Of a DNA stretch of 64,000 bases, positions 9,401 through 17,586 are shown one piece after another (position 1 is the stretch's first letter; each line of letters starts with the position of its first letter). A program made the position numbers and the translations under genes. The DNA is taken from contig NZ_JAGFBF010000001.1 of assembly GCF_017583045.1 (NCBI RefSeq), forward strand, positions 434,001 to 498,000, given 5' to 3'. Below the pieces are notes generated by a model. That model did not search any database. It worked only from the letters and a program-made list of their open reading frames with translations, and had not been told where the DNA came from. This DNA comes from Leucobacter tardus. GTDB lineage: Bacteria > Actinomycetota > Actinomycetes > Actinomycetales > Microbacteriaceae.

Positions 9401-11430
9401 GATCCGCTCTGCGCGTTGCCGTAGCCGATGAGTTTGCCGCCGCGCGTCGAGGTGGTCTTGAACCAGAGCTCGGTCGTGAACTCCGTCGGCGTCGCCGGAC
9501 GCGACGATGATGAGACGCGGCCGTTCGACGTGCCGTCGAAGTTCGAGAACCCGGTGGTCGATCCCTTGACGGCGCCCGGCTGCTCGGCCTGCACGCTCGA
9601 TCCGAAGGTGGGCGGGTTCGTGCCTGCCCAGTCGGCCGCGCTGTCGCCGAGCGGATAGTAGAGGTCGGCGCCGTCGTCGATGACCGCGCTCGTGTAGGCC
9701 GTGGCGGCGTCCGAGCTCGCCGTGGCGGTCACGGGTTCACTGGTGACGGTGTTGCCGTCCCCGTCCTTCACCGTGATCCGGTAGGTGTAGGACTGGCCCG
9801 CCTGCACCGATGGGTCGGTGAGCCGGATCGACGGCACGTTCCACCACCCGTTCGACTTCGTGACGGTGTCGATCACGCCGCTGCGGCCGCTGCGCGTCAG
9901 TTCGTAGGTGAGGTCGCGGTCGTCGCGATCCCAGGTGCCCGCGATCGAGAGTCGGATGCGGCCGGGGATCACCGTCGACGCGGTCGGGGCGCCCCAATTG
10001 CCGGTGGTGCGCACGCGCGGCCCGTCCTTCGCGCCGGTGGAGGGTTTCGTGGAGAAGCGCACGATGCCCTCGTACCGGCCCTGATTGACACCCGGGAACT
10101 CGCCGGCGACCGAGATGACATCGCCTGCGCCCGTGATCGAGAGGCCAGCCTGCCCCATGCCGGTGCGCGAGGAGTCTCCCGTGTAGAAGTCGGGGTACCA
10201 CGCGTACGCCGACGGGGCGGCTTCGCCCTGCCAGTCCTTGTAGGTGGAGCCTGCCGCCGGCTGGCGACCGAGCGTGCCGCCCACCTCGGCGGTCATGGCG
10301 TGGATGTACTTGTGGTCGCGCGGATTCTGCTCGGGCCACAGGTTCATCGTGCTGCAGGCGTGCGTGTGCGTCGTCGAGTAGACGACCGTGCCGGTCGAGT
10401 AGACCCCGTAGTGATCGCCCAGGCAGTCGGCGATCCACTTCGTGCCGCCTGAGGACGAGTTGAGCGCCACGATGCCTTCCAGGTTGCCGGTCGCCGCGTC
10501 GGCGTAGACCCACCCGGTGCCGTAGACGGCCTTGCTGTCGGCGTTCAACCCGTAGATGCCCGCCTTGCCTCGGGTGTTGCCCGAGCCCCAGCCGTTCTTG
10601 ACCTTCTCGGTGCCGGCCCAGGTCTCGTTGATCTGACCGGTGGCGCGCTCGAACGAGACGAGGCCGCGCCACTTGCCGTTGCCGTCGACGTCGGAGAACC
10701 GGCCGCCGTACACGACGTGCGTGCCGTCGGGGTCGAGCACCATCGCGTCGACCTGCTGATCCGTCTGCGAGTCCCAGTCGGCCCGGAGCGCGCCGTTCGA
10801 CGCCGCGAACGCCGCGACGTTCTTGCGCGCGGTGCCGTTGGCCTGCGTGAAGAGACCGCCGACGTAGACGGCGTCGGCGTCGGCCGCGAGCGCGTACACG
10901 CCGGTGCCGCCGATGGAGGCCGAGAAGCCGGGCAGCAGTGCGCCCGTCCGGGCGTCGAGCGCGGCGAAGTTGTACCGGGGCTGATCGTTCACTTTGCTGA
11001 ACGAACCGCCGATGTAGATGCGGCTCCCGTCGGGGGAGGCGGCGACCGCTTTTACGACGCCCTCGACCTGGGGGGCGAACGGCAGCAGACCGCCGGTGTT
11101 GATGTCGAACGCCAGCACGTTCGAACGCGGTGTGAGCGAGGTGCCCGGTGCCGCGAGTGCGGCGCGCGCGTTGTCGAACTTGCCCACCGCGTAGACGGTG
11201 GTGCCCGAGGTGGCCTGGGCCCACACGTACCCGCCGTCGATCTGCACCGTCGGCAGCGGATCGCTCGTGGCGACGTTCTCGTCCCGCTGCAGCAGCGGGG
11301 GAGGCGACGGCTGCGGGTCGGCCGCCGATGCTGGCGCACCGCCGATGCCGAGGACCATCGCCCCGGCCACCAGGGCGGTGGTCGTGACCGTCGCGAGAAC
11401 GGCCCGCAGACCGCGTCCACCAAATGACAT
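6478..11430 (-). CDS. large secreted beta-propeller/LamG/PKD surface protein
   Basis: A 1650-residue exported protein. Signal peptide 1-36 ends in ASA before ADPQP. Residues about 45-480 form a propeller-like repeat region (GGSF, GGLF and GGRFSD repeats). An Ig/FnIII-like domain follows at about 490-570 and a LamG/concanavalin-like lectin domain at about 590-800. Then come three PKD domains, a jelly-roll-like domain starting DDFDRVVSSGWG, two more PKD domains, and a second copy of that jelly-roll domain at the C terminus. There is no LPXTG motif or C-terminal anchor. The start was chosen because GGAGG sits eight bases before it. Its place inside the polysaccharide operon suggests it binds or organises the polymer at the cell surface. 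The last two PKD repeats are nearly identical at DNA level. Confidence 0.88.
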   Translation of the reverse strand: MSFGGRGLRAVLATVTTTALVAGAMVLGIGGAPASAADPQPSPPPLLQRDENVATSDPLPTVQIDGGYVWAQATSGTTVYAVGKFDNARAALAAPGTSLTPRSNVLAFDINTGGLLPFAPQVEGVVKAVAASPDGSRIYIGGSFSKVNDQPRYNFAALDARTGALLPGFSASIGGTGVYALAADADAVYVGGLFTQANGTARKNVAAFAASNGALRADWDSQTDQQVDAMVLDPDGTHVVYGGRFSDVDGNGKWRGLVSFERATGQINETWAGTEKVKNGWGSGNTRGKAGIYGLNADSKAVYGTGWVYADAATGNLEGIVALNSSSGGTKWIADCLGDHYGVYSTGTVVYSTTHTHACSTMNLWPEQNPRDHKYIHAMTAEVGGTLGRQPAAGSTYKDWQGEAAPSAYAWYPDFYTGDSSRTGMGQAGLSITGAGDVISVAGEFPGVNQGRYEGIVRFSTKPSTGAKDGPRVRTTGNWGAPTASTVIPGRIRLSIAGTWDRDDRDLTYELTRSGRSGVIDTVTKSNGWWNVPSIRLTDPSVQAGQSYTYRITVKDGDGNTVTSEPVTATASSDAATAYTSAVIDDGADLYYPLGDSAADWAGTNPPTFGSSVQAEQPGAVKGSTTGFSNFDGTSNGRVSSSSRPATPTEFTTELWFKTTSTRGGKLIGYGNAQSGSSSSYDRHIYMRNDGRLNFGVYPGSTKIVTSASSYNDGKWHQAASSLSKDGMKLYVDGQLVAADPSVTSGEGFSGYWRIGGDNLGSWPDRPQSDWLSGSIDEVAVYPTALTSAQVSTHYAIGSGRQAPTASFTAAAEDLSVSFDGSASTVAEDGRLTEYAWDFGDGTPTVSGSAPTTTHAYAKAGTFTATLTVRDDRGLVGSAQRTVTVQAPNTPPTAAFSTTARGLTATVDGSASSDPDGSIASYSWNWGDDSPAGSGALATHAYTAAGTYPVTLTVTDDRGAKTSETHQVTVTHADPVPAFTAAAAGLTVSTDATGSTASDGATLAYAWNWGDGTPATTGARASHEYAKSGTYEITLTATDSLGASAQTRREVTVESTRYAAQDDFDRVVSSGWGTAPSGGLWTTMLGSANVASTNGTHGVLSLSPGSTRQMALQSLSAKDTETALDYRMGYGPTTGSGYVGATLRQNGSAGYSVSAWHRTNGTVWLVAQQGTTVIGTQAVSGLSWKQGDEFSLKAEVTGSNPTTLRAKIWPRGGAEPQSWQLSTTDATDALQQAGYASVRYNLAGSATAVGPVSFDRVTVRDLNAPPPNAPPVAGFTSSTSGLTVAVDGSTSTDTDGSIASYRWDWGDNTPAGSGKTATHAYAAAGEYDVTLTVTDNQGATHSTAKKVTVTPPPANVPPVAAFTASVSELTVAVDGSTSADTDGSIASYRWDWGDNTPAGSGKTATHAYAAAGEYDVTLTVTDNQGATHSTAKKVTVTVTPPPAAGPLLKDAFERTATASWGTAEVGGPWTITGGTAAASVSGGAARLNLGAGSTRTGMLTQSPLREYTAQVDLSSSAGSDTGAVYAGVVARDTGSGSYLVHAWLRPNGTVWLVAQRGTTVLQTSTLSGLTYSAGDTFTLKVEVTGTDATQLKAKLWKSGATEPSAWQLTAQDADPGLQAAGALGLRASRTSSSTAPTGIAFDNFVVSKIG
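7121..7326. repeat. PKD-coding direct repeat, copy 1
   Basis: A 206-base unit inside the large surface-protein gene. It matches the unit 261 bases away at all but two positions (7252 t against g, and the c of gtcggcgg against t in gtcggtgg). It encodes one PKD domain. The third codon positions are conserved too, so the copies arose by recent duplication or gene conversion rather than by protein-level selection. Confidence 0.9.
7382..7587. repeat. PKD-coding direct repeat, copy 2
   Basis: Second copy of the 206-base unit, in the same orientation and in frame, 87 codons from the first. The other three PKD domains of this protein share the protein motif but are clearly diverged in DNA. Confidence 0.9.
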
Positions 11431-11445
11431 GGCGTCCTCCATTGT

Positions 11446-12015
11446 TCAGGGCGTGCGTCCGGTGAACTGCGCGACGGGCTCGCCCGCGGCGGAGTTCACA
11501 CTGACCGTGATGTCGCGGTCGTGGGCAGGTTCGAGGAGGAAGAGGTAGGTCCCCGTCGCGCTGTCGCCGGGCTCCACGTCTCCGGTCAACGGCGCGGCAT
11601 CGCCAGTGTTCGTGCCGATGCCGTGCTCGCCGCCGTCGGCCTCGAGAGAGACCACGGCGGAGTCGACGTTCAGCGCCTCGGATGACGCATTCGCGACCGT
11701 GACCGTGATCACGGCGGCCGTGCCGGCCATGTCGCCCGGCGTCTCGGCGGTGACCGTCGTCGTGGTGATCTCATCGATCGTCACGGACACGTCGGTGTCG
11801 AGGTCGATCTGCTCGTCGCTCGACCCCTCGACGACCGGCAGCTCCGGTGCGGCGGTCGGCCCGAGCTCACCGGCCGAGGGTTCCGGCTGGTTCGCGACGG
11901 TGGTCGTGTCGGGTGCGTCGGCCTGCGCCGAACATCCCGCCGACCCGATGACTGCGGCGAACGCGATGGCTGCTGACAGCCACACACGTGTCCCCTGACC
12001 CCTACTGCTCGACAT
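11446..12015 (-). CDS. secreted lipoprotein, unknown function
   Basis: A 189-residue predicted lipoprotein. A basic N terminus and hydrophobic stretch end in the lipobox GSAGC, followed by an acidic, Thr/Pro-rich linker. The C-terminal part (about residues 80-185) is beta-rich with ITVTVANASSEALNVDSAVVS and DVEPGDSATGTYLFLLEP. This resembles the Ig-like fold of DUF4352-type extracellular domains, but I cannot assign a named family. It is translated 15 bases ahead of the PKD surface protein and has its own likely promoter. A role in anchoring or assembling the surface protein or polymer is an inference from position. Confidence 0.72.
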   Translation of the reverse strand: MSSSRGQGTRVWLSAAIAFAAVIGSAGCSAQADAPDTTTVANQPEPSAGELGPTAAPELPVVEGSSDEQIDLDTDVSVTIDEITTTTVTAETPGDMAGTAAVITVTVANASSEALNVDSAVVSLEADGGEHGIGTNTGDAAPLTGDVEPGDSATGTYLFLLEPAHDRDITVSVNSAAGEPVAQFTGRTP

Positions 12016-12084
12016 GACGCCGTCTACCTTCGTCGGCGGTCGACGCGGTCGAGATCCCCGTCTCGCTGCGATGACCGATATCGC

Positions 12085-12114
12085 ATGGTAGGAGCGAGAT
12101 TTCGGGTCGGGCAA
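12085..12114 (-). promoter_or_regulatory. likely promoter for lipoprotein/PKD operon
   Basis: On the minus strand TTGCCC and TACCAT are separated by 18 bases, placed about 70 bases before the lipoprotein start in a 134-base gap. It may give separate expression to the lower half of the leftward operon. Confidence 0.45.
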
Positions 12115-12149
12115 CGACTTTCAGTAATTGTCCCTGACCCCGATAACGG

Positions 12150-13085
12150 TCAGCGGCGGGGTGCTGCGGAGCGCGCCCTCCACAGCCGGATCCCGTCGAG
12201 ACTGCCGGTGAGCGCCGGCCACAGCGAGCGACGCGGGTGGACGAATTGACGGCGGCCGCCCTGCAAGAGCACGCGGTACGAGATGCGGGGCGTCGCGCGG
12301 ACCCAGCGCCACCCGGCGGTTCGGGGCAGGAACTTCGCCGCGTAGAGCAGCCGATTCCGGGTGTTGTAGTAGTAGTAGATCGGCGATTTGGCGCGTTCTT
12401 CGCCCGCGGAGCGGTGCGTGGTGCCCTCGTCGTGCACCGCCGTGAGTGCGGGGTCCACGCGCACCGATCCGCCCGCGAGCACGACGCGGTGCGACAGGTC
12501 GACGTCTTCCCAGTACAGGAAGTAGTCCTCATCGAATCCGCCGAGACGCTGCCAGAGATCGGCACTCAGCATGCAGCACGCGCCGCTCACCCAGGTGTGA
12601 ATCCGTGCGGGATCGGCGTCCGCAGGTCGCCGGCTCGTCGCGCGCATTTCACCGTGTGCGAGGTGCAGGTCGACCTCTGCCGCGTACAGGCTGCCGTCGG
12701 GTCGCAGCACTGTCGGAGCGAGCTGGAGCCAGGGGTCGGCACGCACCTGCTGCTGCATCCGGCGGATCGTCGGCAGCGTGATCCAGGCATCGGGGTTCAG
12801 CAGGAGCAGTTCGGTGGCTCCGCGGCTGAGGGCGAGCTCGGCGCCGCGGTTGTTGCCGCCGCCGAACCCCTCGTTCGTCGGGAGCGGGAGCAGCGTCCAG
12901 CCGTACCCCGCGCACGCCTCGGCGATCGCTTCGCGCTCGGCATCGGTGCTGAAGTTGTCGATGACGACGACCTGGCCGGGGAACTCCTCGCCGAGCGACC
13001 GCACGAGGTTCTCCTCGACGACGTCGTGGGATCCGTAGTTCACCACGAGCACGGCGAGGCTCGCCAGCTCGTCGTCCCCCGTCAT
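12150..13085 (-). CDS. glycosyltransferase family 2 (rhamnosyltransferase-like)
   Basis: A 311-residue cytosolic GT-A enzyme. It starts with LAVLVVNYGSHDVVEENL, has the nucleotide-binding acidic motif LLLNPDAWI near residue 90, and the acceptor/catalytic motif YFLYWEDVDLSHR near residue 195. This combination is typical of GT2 rhamnosyl- and related transferases acting on undecaprenyl-linked intermediates. The start was placed at the ATG that overlaps the upstream stop (ATGA); a longer open frame upstream is an antiparallel artefact. It is the second gene of the leftward polysaccharide operon. The donor sugar is not determinable. Confidence 0.87.
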   Translation of the reverse strand: MTGDDELASLAVLVVNYGSHDVVEENLVRSLGEEFPGQVVVIDNFSTDAEREAIAEACAGYGWTLLPLPTNEGFGGGNNRGAELALSRGATELLLLNPDAWITLPTIRRMQQQVRADPWLQLAPTVLRPDGSLYAAEVDLHLAHGEMRATSRRPADADPARIHTWVSGACCMLSADLWQRLGGFDEDYFLYWEDVDLSHRVVLAGGSVRVDPALTAVHDEGTTHRSAGEERAKSPIYYYYNTRNRLLYAAKFLPRTAGWRWVRATPRISYRVLLQGGRRQFVHPRRSLWPALTGSLDGIRLWRARSAAPRR

Positions 13086-14545
13086 CGCCGCCGCCGGAAG
13101 CGGGGCGACAGCCGGGAGCCGTCGATCGTCTCGATGCCGCCGCCGGTGTTCAGGGTGTGGACGCGCGATCCGCTCCACCCATCGCCGGGCCGGTAGTGCG
13201 CGATGACGCGCTGGTCGAATCCGTCGTCATCGAGCCGCGTGATCTCGGCGACCGCCATCGCGGCGCCGTAGCCGTCGCGGCAGTCCTGCACGGGGCGCAG
13301 CAGCCGGGTGCCGTCGGACACGACGCGGCCCGCCGGCCGGGCGCTCGCGATGTCGACGAGCACGGGGTTCTGAGCGTGCGGCGTCCAGGGGCCCCAGAGC
13401 TCCGGCGCCGACCAGAGGCAGAGTCCATCCGAGAACGATCCGCCGGTGCCGACGGTCGCGGTCAACCACCAGCGATCCTCGTGGAGGAACGGTGTGGCAT
13501 CGCTCGCGACGACGTCGTCGAGCAGCACGCTGTGCCGCTCCCAGGTCCAGGGGAACTCCAGGGCCCGGTACAGCTCGACGGTGCGCGCGTTCGAGGTCTC
13601 CGGGATCATCCAGACCTCGCCGGCGTGGGCGAGCACGCACGGGTACGAGAGGTGCACCTCGTGCGTGAGCACCGGCACCGGGGCGCCGACGGGTCCGTCC
13701 GGTCCGATCGGCACCGCGGAGATGACCGCCTGCTGCACGCGATGGTCGAAGTCTTCGACGAAGAGCACCGTCTGCCCGTCGTGCGCGAACGGGAACGGGT
13801 CGGCGTAGAAGTGGACCCCGTCGTCGGGCAGATCGTGCCAACCCGCCCGCGGTAGTGCGGTGGTCGTCACGGTTCCGAGACCGGCGTGACGACGCCAGCC
13901 GACCCGCCAGTGCGGGGTGCGGAACACCCGGCGGTAGACGAGGCGCATCGCCCAGCCGAGGAGGCGGCGGGCGCCGATCTCGGTGAACGAGCGCGTGCGA
14001 GCGGGGGCTGTACGGTCGCGGACGGGCGCCGCGAACGGTGTGCCGGCGAGCGCGCCGGCGATCAGCGTGACGGTGCCGGCACCGATATCGGGAAGCGCGG
14101 TCGCCAGCAGACCGGGCGTCTCACTGCCCGGGCGACCCTCCGCGCGCACCTCGCCCGCGCCGTCCACCACCGTGACGACCGGCAGCCGGCCCGATCGGAG
14201 CGCGTCGACCGCGGCCTCTTCGCCGGGATTTCCGTCATAGAGCACTCGCCAGTGGTGCGTGGCGGGCGACGGGGTGAGGTCGAGCGTGACATCGGCCGCG
14301 GTGCGCTCGACACCGGACGCGGCGACCGTCGCGGTGAGGCGACCGCGCGCCATGCCGCCCCGGGGAAGCCGGTGCAGCAGACGCTCCAGCGTCAGGAGTC
14401 GAGCCAGCCGGCGGGAAGCGCGGGAAGGCGCGGCGGTTTGGAGACGCACGTCGACGGAGCACTCGGGCAGTGCGCGGAGCCGGCGCACGAGGTCCTCATG
14501 CCAACGGCGTTGCAGACCCGCGCTCAGCAGCAACTCGATTCGCAT
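13082..14545 (-). CDS. GINT1 N-terminal-like propeller protein
   Basis: A 487-residue protein whose C-terminal two thirds (about 200-480) resemble the N-terminal domain of plant glucosamine inositolphosphorylceramide transferase (GINT1_N), a five-bladed propeller of glycosyl-hydrolase-43-like shape. Signature stretches are HFYADPFPFAHDGQTVLFVE, EVHLSYPCVLAHAGEVWMIPE and DATPFLHEDRWWLTATVG. The first 150 residues look like the remnant of a formyltransferase-like Rossmann domain. In bacteria such proteins occur in polysaccharide clusters, but their reaction is not established to my knowledge. It is the first gene of the leftward operon, with AAGGAG before the ATG, and overlaps the GT2 start by four bases. 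Confidence 0.7.
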   Translation of the reverse strand: MRIELLLSAGLQRRWHEDLVRRLRALPECSVDVRLQTAAPSRASRRLARLLTLERLLHRLPRGGMARGRLTATVAASGVERTAADVTLDLTPSPATHHWRVLYDGNPGEEAAVDALRSGRLPVVTVVDGAGEVRAEGRPGSETPGLLATALPDIGAGTVTLIAGALAGTPFAAPVRDRTAPARTRSFTEIGARRLLGWAMRLVYRRVFRTPHWRVGWRRHAGLGTVTTTALPRAGWHDLPDDGVHFYADPFPFAHDGQTVLFVEDFDHRVQQAVISAVPIGPDGPVGAPVPVLTHEVHLSYPCVLAHAGEVWMIPETSNARTVELYRALEFPWTWERHSVLLDDVVASDATPFLHEDRWWLTATVGTGGSFSDGLCLWSAPELWGPWTPHAQNPVLVDIASARPAGRVVSDGTRLLRPVQDCRDGYGAAMAVAEITRLDDDGFDQRVIAHYRPGDGWSGSRVHTLNTGGGIETIDGSRLSPRFRRRR

Positions 14546-14553
14546 TCGTCTCC

Positions 14554-14583
14554 TTCAACGCCATGCCCTGCCCCGACTATACT
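14554..14583 (+). promoter_or_regulatory. likely promoter for rightward polysaccharide operon
   Basis: TTCAAC and TATACT are separated by 18 bases, about 50 bases before the CDP-alcohol transferase start. The near-symmetric core ACTATACT could also serve as a TATAGT -10 for the leftward operon, so the two divergent operons may share this control region. Confidence 0.45.
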
Positions 14584-14634
14584 CAATCCAGCTCGGTGCG
14601 AAATCGGGCGGTCGAAGACGACGGCGGGGGATCG

Positions 14635-15375
14635 GTGCGCACGGACGATGGAGTGGTGAGCGGCTACCGCGCCGCGCTCGATCGGCTGCGCGCCGCGCAG
14701 AAGCCGTCGGCCGGAACCCCGCTCTACTCGCGTCTCGTGAACCGTCCCCTGGGTCGCCGTTTCGCCGCGTTCGCCTCCGTCAGGGGGTGGACCCCGAACG
14801 GGGTGACGTTCCGGAGCGCCGCGTGCACCTTCACGGCGATCCTGCTCGTCGCCCTGCTGCCGCCGACATGGTGGCTGGGGGTCATCGTGAGTGCCCTCCT
14901 GGTGCTCGGCTATGCGCTGGATTCGGCGGATGGCCAGCTGGCGCGGCTCCGCGGCGGAGGAAGCCTGCAGGGGGAGTGGCTCGATCACACCGTCGACGCC
15001 GCGAAAGTGCTCACGATCCACGTCGCGATCCTCATCAGCGCGCACCGATTCTTCGAGCTCCCGGTCGCCTGGCTGCTCGTGCCCATCGCGTACCTCGTCG
15101 TCGACAGCCTGCTGTTCTTCGGCATGATGGAGCGCGACCTGCTCGTGCGCGCCGTGCCCGGCGGCACCGGGGCGCCGCCCGCGTCGACGGGGATCCTGCG
15201 GGCGATCCTGATCCTGCCGTCCGATTACGGACTGTTCTGCCTGGTGTTCCTGCTGCTCGGGCTTCCGCTCGTGTTCTTCGCGGTCTACACCGTGATGCTC
15301 GTCTGCAACGCGGCTTTCCTGGTACTCGCGCTCGCGAAGTGGTACCGGCAACTCGGCGGGATCGCGCGTGGATGA
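14635..15375 (+). CDS. CDP-alcohol phosphatidyltransferase family protein
   Basis: A 246-residue membrane enzyme with the complete family signature D-x2-DG-x2-AR-x8-G-x3-D-x3-D (DSADGQLARLRGGG followed by GEWLDHTVDAAK, residues about 98-126). It has roughly six membrane helices. The family transfers a phosphoalcohol from a CDP-linked donor. In surface-polymer loci it can make phospholipid-like or phosphodiester-linked head groups. The GTG start lies close behind GGGGG; other GTG codons 18 and 21 bases downstream are possible. It overlaps the next gene by eight bases. A variant role in making an inositol- or glycerol-phosphate carrier for the polymer is conjecture. Confidence 0.82.
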   Translation: MRTDDGVVSGYRAALDRLRAAQKPSAGTPLYSRLVNRPLGRRFAAFASVRGWTPNGVTFRSAACTFTAILLVALLPPTWWLGVIVSALLVLGYALDSADGQLARLRGGGSLQGEWLDHTVDAAKVLTIHVAILISAHRFFELPVAWLLVPIAYLVVDSLLFFGMMERDLLVRAVPGGTGAPPASTGILRAILILPSDYGLFCLVFLLLGLPLVFFAVYTVMLVCNAAFLVLALAKWYRQLGGIARG

Positions 15376-16315
15376 CCGCGGGGGTCTGCCGTCCGTCGTC
15401 GTCGCGATCCCGACCTTTCGGCGGCCGGATCGCCTCGCCGACCTCCTCGAGGGACTGCCGCCGCGACTCGCGGAGGCCGCGATGCTCGGCGCGTGCCGGG
15501 TGCTCGTCATCGACAACGACCCCGACGGGTCGGCTGAGGCGGTCGCACGGGCGGCCCCCGATGCGCTCGACCTGACGTATGTGCGGGAGGACGTGCCCGG
15601 CATCGCCGCGGCGCGCAGCCGGGCGCTCGCCGAGTCCGCGCCAGACGACCTGCTGGCATTCATCGACGATGACGAGGTGCCCGAACCGCACTGGCTCTCC
15701 GCCCTGCTCGAGACGCGCGAGCGCGAGGGCGCCGCGGCCGTGATGGGCCGGGTCGTCACGCGGTTTCCCGACGACGTCGACCCGTGGGTGCGGGCCGGCG
15801 GATACTTTCACCGCCCCTCGCGTGCGACGGGAACCCGGCTGTCCATCGCCGCCACCGGCAACCTGCTGCTCGACCTGCGGGTGGTGCGACGACTCGGCAT
15901 CGACTTCGACGACCGACTCGGGCTCGCGGGCGGTGAGGACAGCGTGTTCACGCGCGAGCTGGTGCGGCGGGGCGGCACGATCGTGTGGTGCGAGGAGTCC
16001 GTGGCGATCGACCACATCGATCCGGATCGGCTGACCCGGCGCGCGCTGCTGCGTCGCGCGTTCGCCCACGGCAACGTCGAGGCGCGCATCCGGCTGGCCG
16101 AAGCCGCCGAGTCGACGCGGCCGGCGCGCTGGGGCGTCACGCTGCGGGTGCTCGTTCGAGGAACTGCTCGCGTCGTGCTCGGCGCTGCGCGTGCCGGCGT
16201 CGGGCGCCTGACGCGCACCCTCGCGCATGACGCCCGCGGGCGACGGACCGCGCACCGCGGCGCCGGCATGCTCGCCGCCGCACGGGGGACCATGTTCGAG
16301 GAGTACCAGCGGTGA
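15368..16315 (+). CDS. glycosyltransferase family 2
   Basis: A 315-residue GT-A fold transferase. VVVAIPTFRRPDRLADLL lies at the N terminus, and the DDD metal-binding motif in LLAFIDDDEVPEPHW at about residue 98. A GNLLLDLRVVRRLGIDFDDRLGLAGGEDSVFTREL segment (about 160-195) includes the acidic acceptor-site motif (GGEDS). It starts at a GTG inside the end of the preceding gene and ends in a GTGA overlap with the following one, so the three genes form a tight operon. It lacks membrane helices. Donor and acceptor are unknown; the locus suggests a step in repeat-unit assembly. Confidence 0.87.
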   Translation: MDDRGGLPSVVVAIPTFRRPDRLADLLEGLPPRLAEAAMLGACRVLVIDNDPDGSAEAVARAAPDALDLTYVREDVPGIAAARSRALAESAPDDLLAFIDDDEVPEPHWLSALLETREREGAAAVMGRVVTRFPDDVDPWVRAGGYFHRPSRATGTRLSIAATGNLLLDLRVVRRLGIDFDDRLGLAGGEDSVFTRELVRRGGTIVWCEESVAIDHIDPDRLTRRALLRRAFAHGNVEARIRLAEAAESTRPARWGVTLRVLVRGTARVVLGAARAGVGRLTRTLAHDARGRRTAHRGAGMLAAARGTMFEEYQR

Positions 16316-17358
16316 GCGCCGAGAAGCGGAGACCCATGTCAGAGCCCACCCCCGCGCTGCGGGTCATGCAGTCGCTCGGCGTGCCGAGACCCACCACGAA
16401 CCCCTACAACAAGATGCTCGACGAGGCGCTCGGCGCGACCGCAGGCATCGAGCATCTGCGGTTCTCGTGGCCGGCCGCCCTGCTCGGCCGGTACGACGCG
16501 TTCCACTGGCACTGGCCCGAGGTGAAGCTGCACGGGAGCACGTGGTGGAAGTCGGCGGTCCTCACCCTGCTCACCTTCCTGCTCTTCCTGCGACACACCT
16601 TCTCGCGCCGCATCGCCGTGGTCCGCACGGTGCACAACATCGCCCTGCCCGACGACACCCCGGTGCGTCTCTGGATCCTGCGCCGCATCGACGCGCACAC
16701 CGACTACCGGATCGTGCTGAACACCACGACCCCGCTGCCCGAGGGCACGCCCCACAGCCTGATCCTGCACGGCCACTACCGCGACTGGTACGCGCCCTAC
16801 CCCCACGCGGACCGAGTGCGGGGTCGGCTCTGCACCTTCGGCGGCATCCGTCGGTACAAGGGCATGGAGACGTTCATCGATGCCTACGCCGCAGCGGTCG
16901 CGCACGAGCCGATGCTCACCCTGCGCGGGGGAGGCCGGCCGACGACGCCCGAACTCGGGCAGGAGCTGACGGCTCGAGCCGCTCACCTGCCCGGCGTCAC
17001 CCTGCACCTCGATTTTCTGAGCGACGCCGAACTCGTCGAGATCGTGACCTCGTCCGAGATCACCGTGCTCGCCTACCGATTCATGCACAATTCGGGCAGC
17101 GTGCTCGCCGCCCTGTCGCTCGACCGCCCCGTCCTCGTGCCGCGCAACGAAGCGAACGATGCGCTCGCCGCCGAGGTCGGCGAGGCGTGGGTGATCCGGT
17201 ACGACGGCGAGCTCGACGGTGCGCAGCTGCTCGCGGCGCGCACGGCCGCGGCGGATCTGACCGGGCGACCCGACCTCTCGCGTCGCGAGTGGGCGGACGC
17301 CGGGTCCGCGCACGCCGCCGCCTTCCGCGAGGCGGTGCGCGTGAAACGCTCAGGGTGA
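16312..17358 (+). CDS. GT-B glycosyltransferase (GumI-like)
   Basis: A 348-residue GT-B-type transferase. The N-terminal half has the HWHWPEVKLHGSTWW and VVRTVHNIALPDD stretches seen in beta-mannosyltransferases such as GumI. The C-terminal half has TFGGIRRYKGMETFIDAY and TVLAYRFMHNSGSVLAALS, the nucleotide-sugar-binding half. I recall this resemblance to GumI-type GDP-mannose transferases but cannot verify it. The GTG start overlaps the previous stop by four bases; an ATG 24 bases downstream behind CGGAGA is an alternative. It is the last gene of the rightward operon. Confidence 0.75.
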   Translation: MSAEKRRPMSEPTPALRVMQSLGVPRPTTNPYNKMLDEALGATAGIEHLRFSWPAALLGRYDAFHWHWPEVKLHGSTWWKSAVLTLLTFLLFLRHTFSRRIAVVRTVHNIALPDDTPVRLWILRRIDAHTDYRIVLNTTTPLPEGTPHSLILHGHYRDWYAPYPHADRVRGRLCTFGGIRRYKGMETFIDAYAAAVAHEPMLTLRGGGRPTTPELGQELTARAAHLPGVTLHLDFLSDAELVEIVTSSEITVLAYRFMHNSGSVLAALSLDRPVLVPRNEANDALAAEVGEAWVIRYDGELDGAQLLAARTAAADLTGRPDLSRREWADAGSAHAAAFREAVRVKRSG

Positions 17359-17362
17359 ACCG

Positions 17363-17376
17363 GGGGCGACCGCCCC
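17363..17376 (+). terminator. possible weak terminator
   Basis: A GGGGC-GACC-GCCCC hairpin lies directly after the rightward polysaccharide operon. The stem is only five pairs and no T-run follows, so this is tentative. Confidence 0.28.
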
Positions 17377-17451
17377 GCGAACGTGATCGAGGCGGGAAAC
17401 CCCTGATGAGGTGATCCGCTGGGCCGGCATCGGCGGGACCGCACAATCGAT

Positions 17452-17480
17452 TTGCCGAATGCGGGTCGCAGGCGGATACT
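17452..17480 (+). promoter_or_regulatory. likely promoter for pseudo-ATPase/YhgE operon
   Basis: TTGCCG and GATACT lie exactly 17 bases apart in the 228-base gap. This would give a leader of about 100 bases before the ATG of the ABC-like gene. The rest of the gap shows no other recognisable element. Confidence 0.5.
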
Positions 17481-17586
17481 GGTGTGCGCCTCGTCGGCGA
17501 TCTCACGGATGCACCCGTGCCCCGACGCGGAACGGACATGCGGATCGCGCGAAGCGGCGTCGGCGTTCCGCGGAGGGGGAGAGCCG

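Noticed and set aside
12002-12565. Possible extra minus-strand gene over the GT2 3' end
   Set aside because: It is a shifted frame of the glycosyltransferase, rich in Arg and Ser, and lacks a ribosome site.
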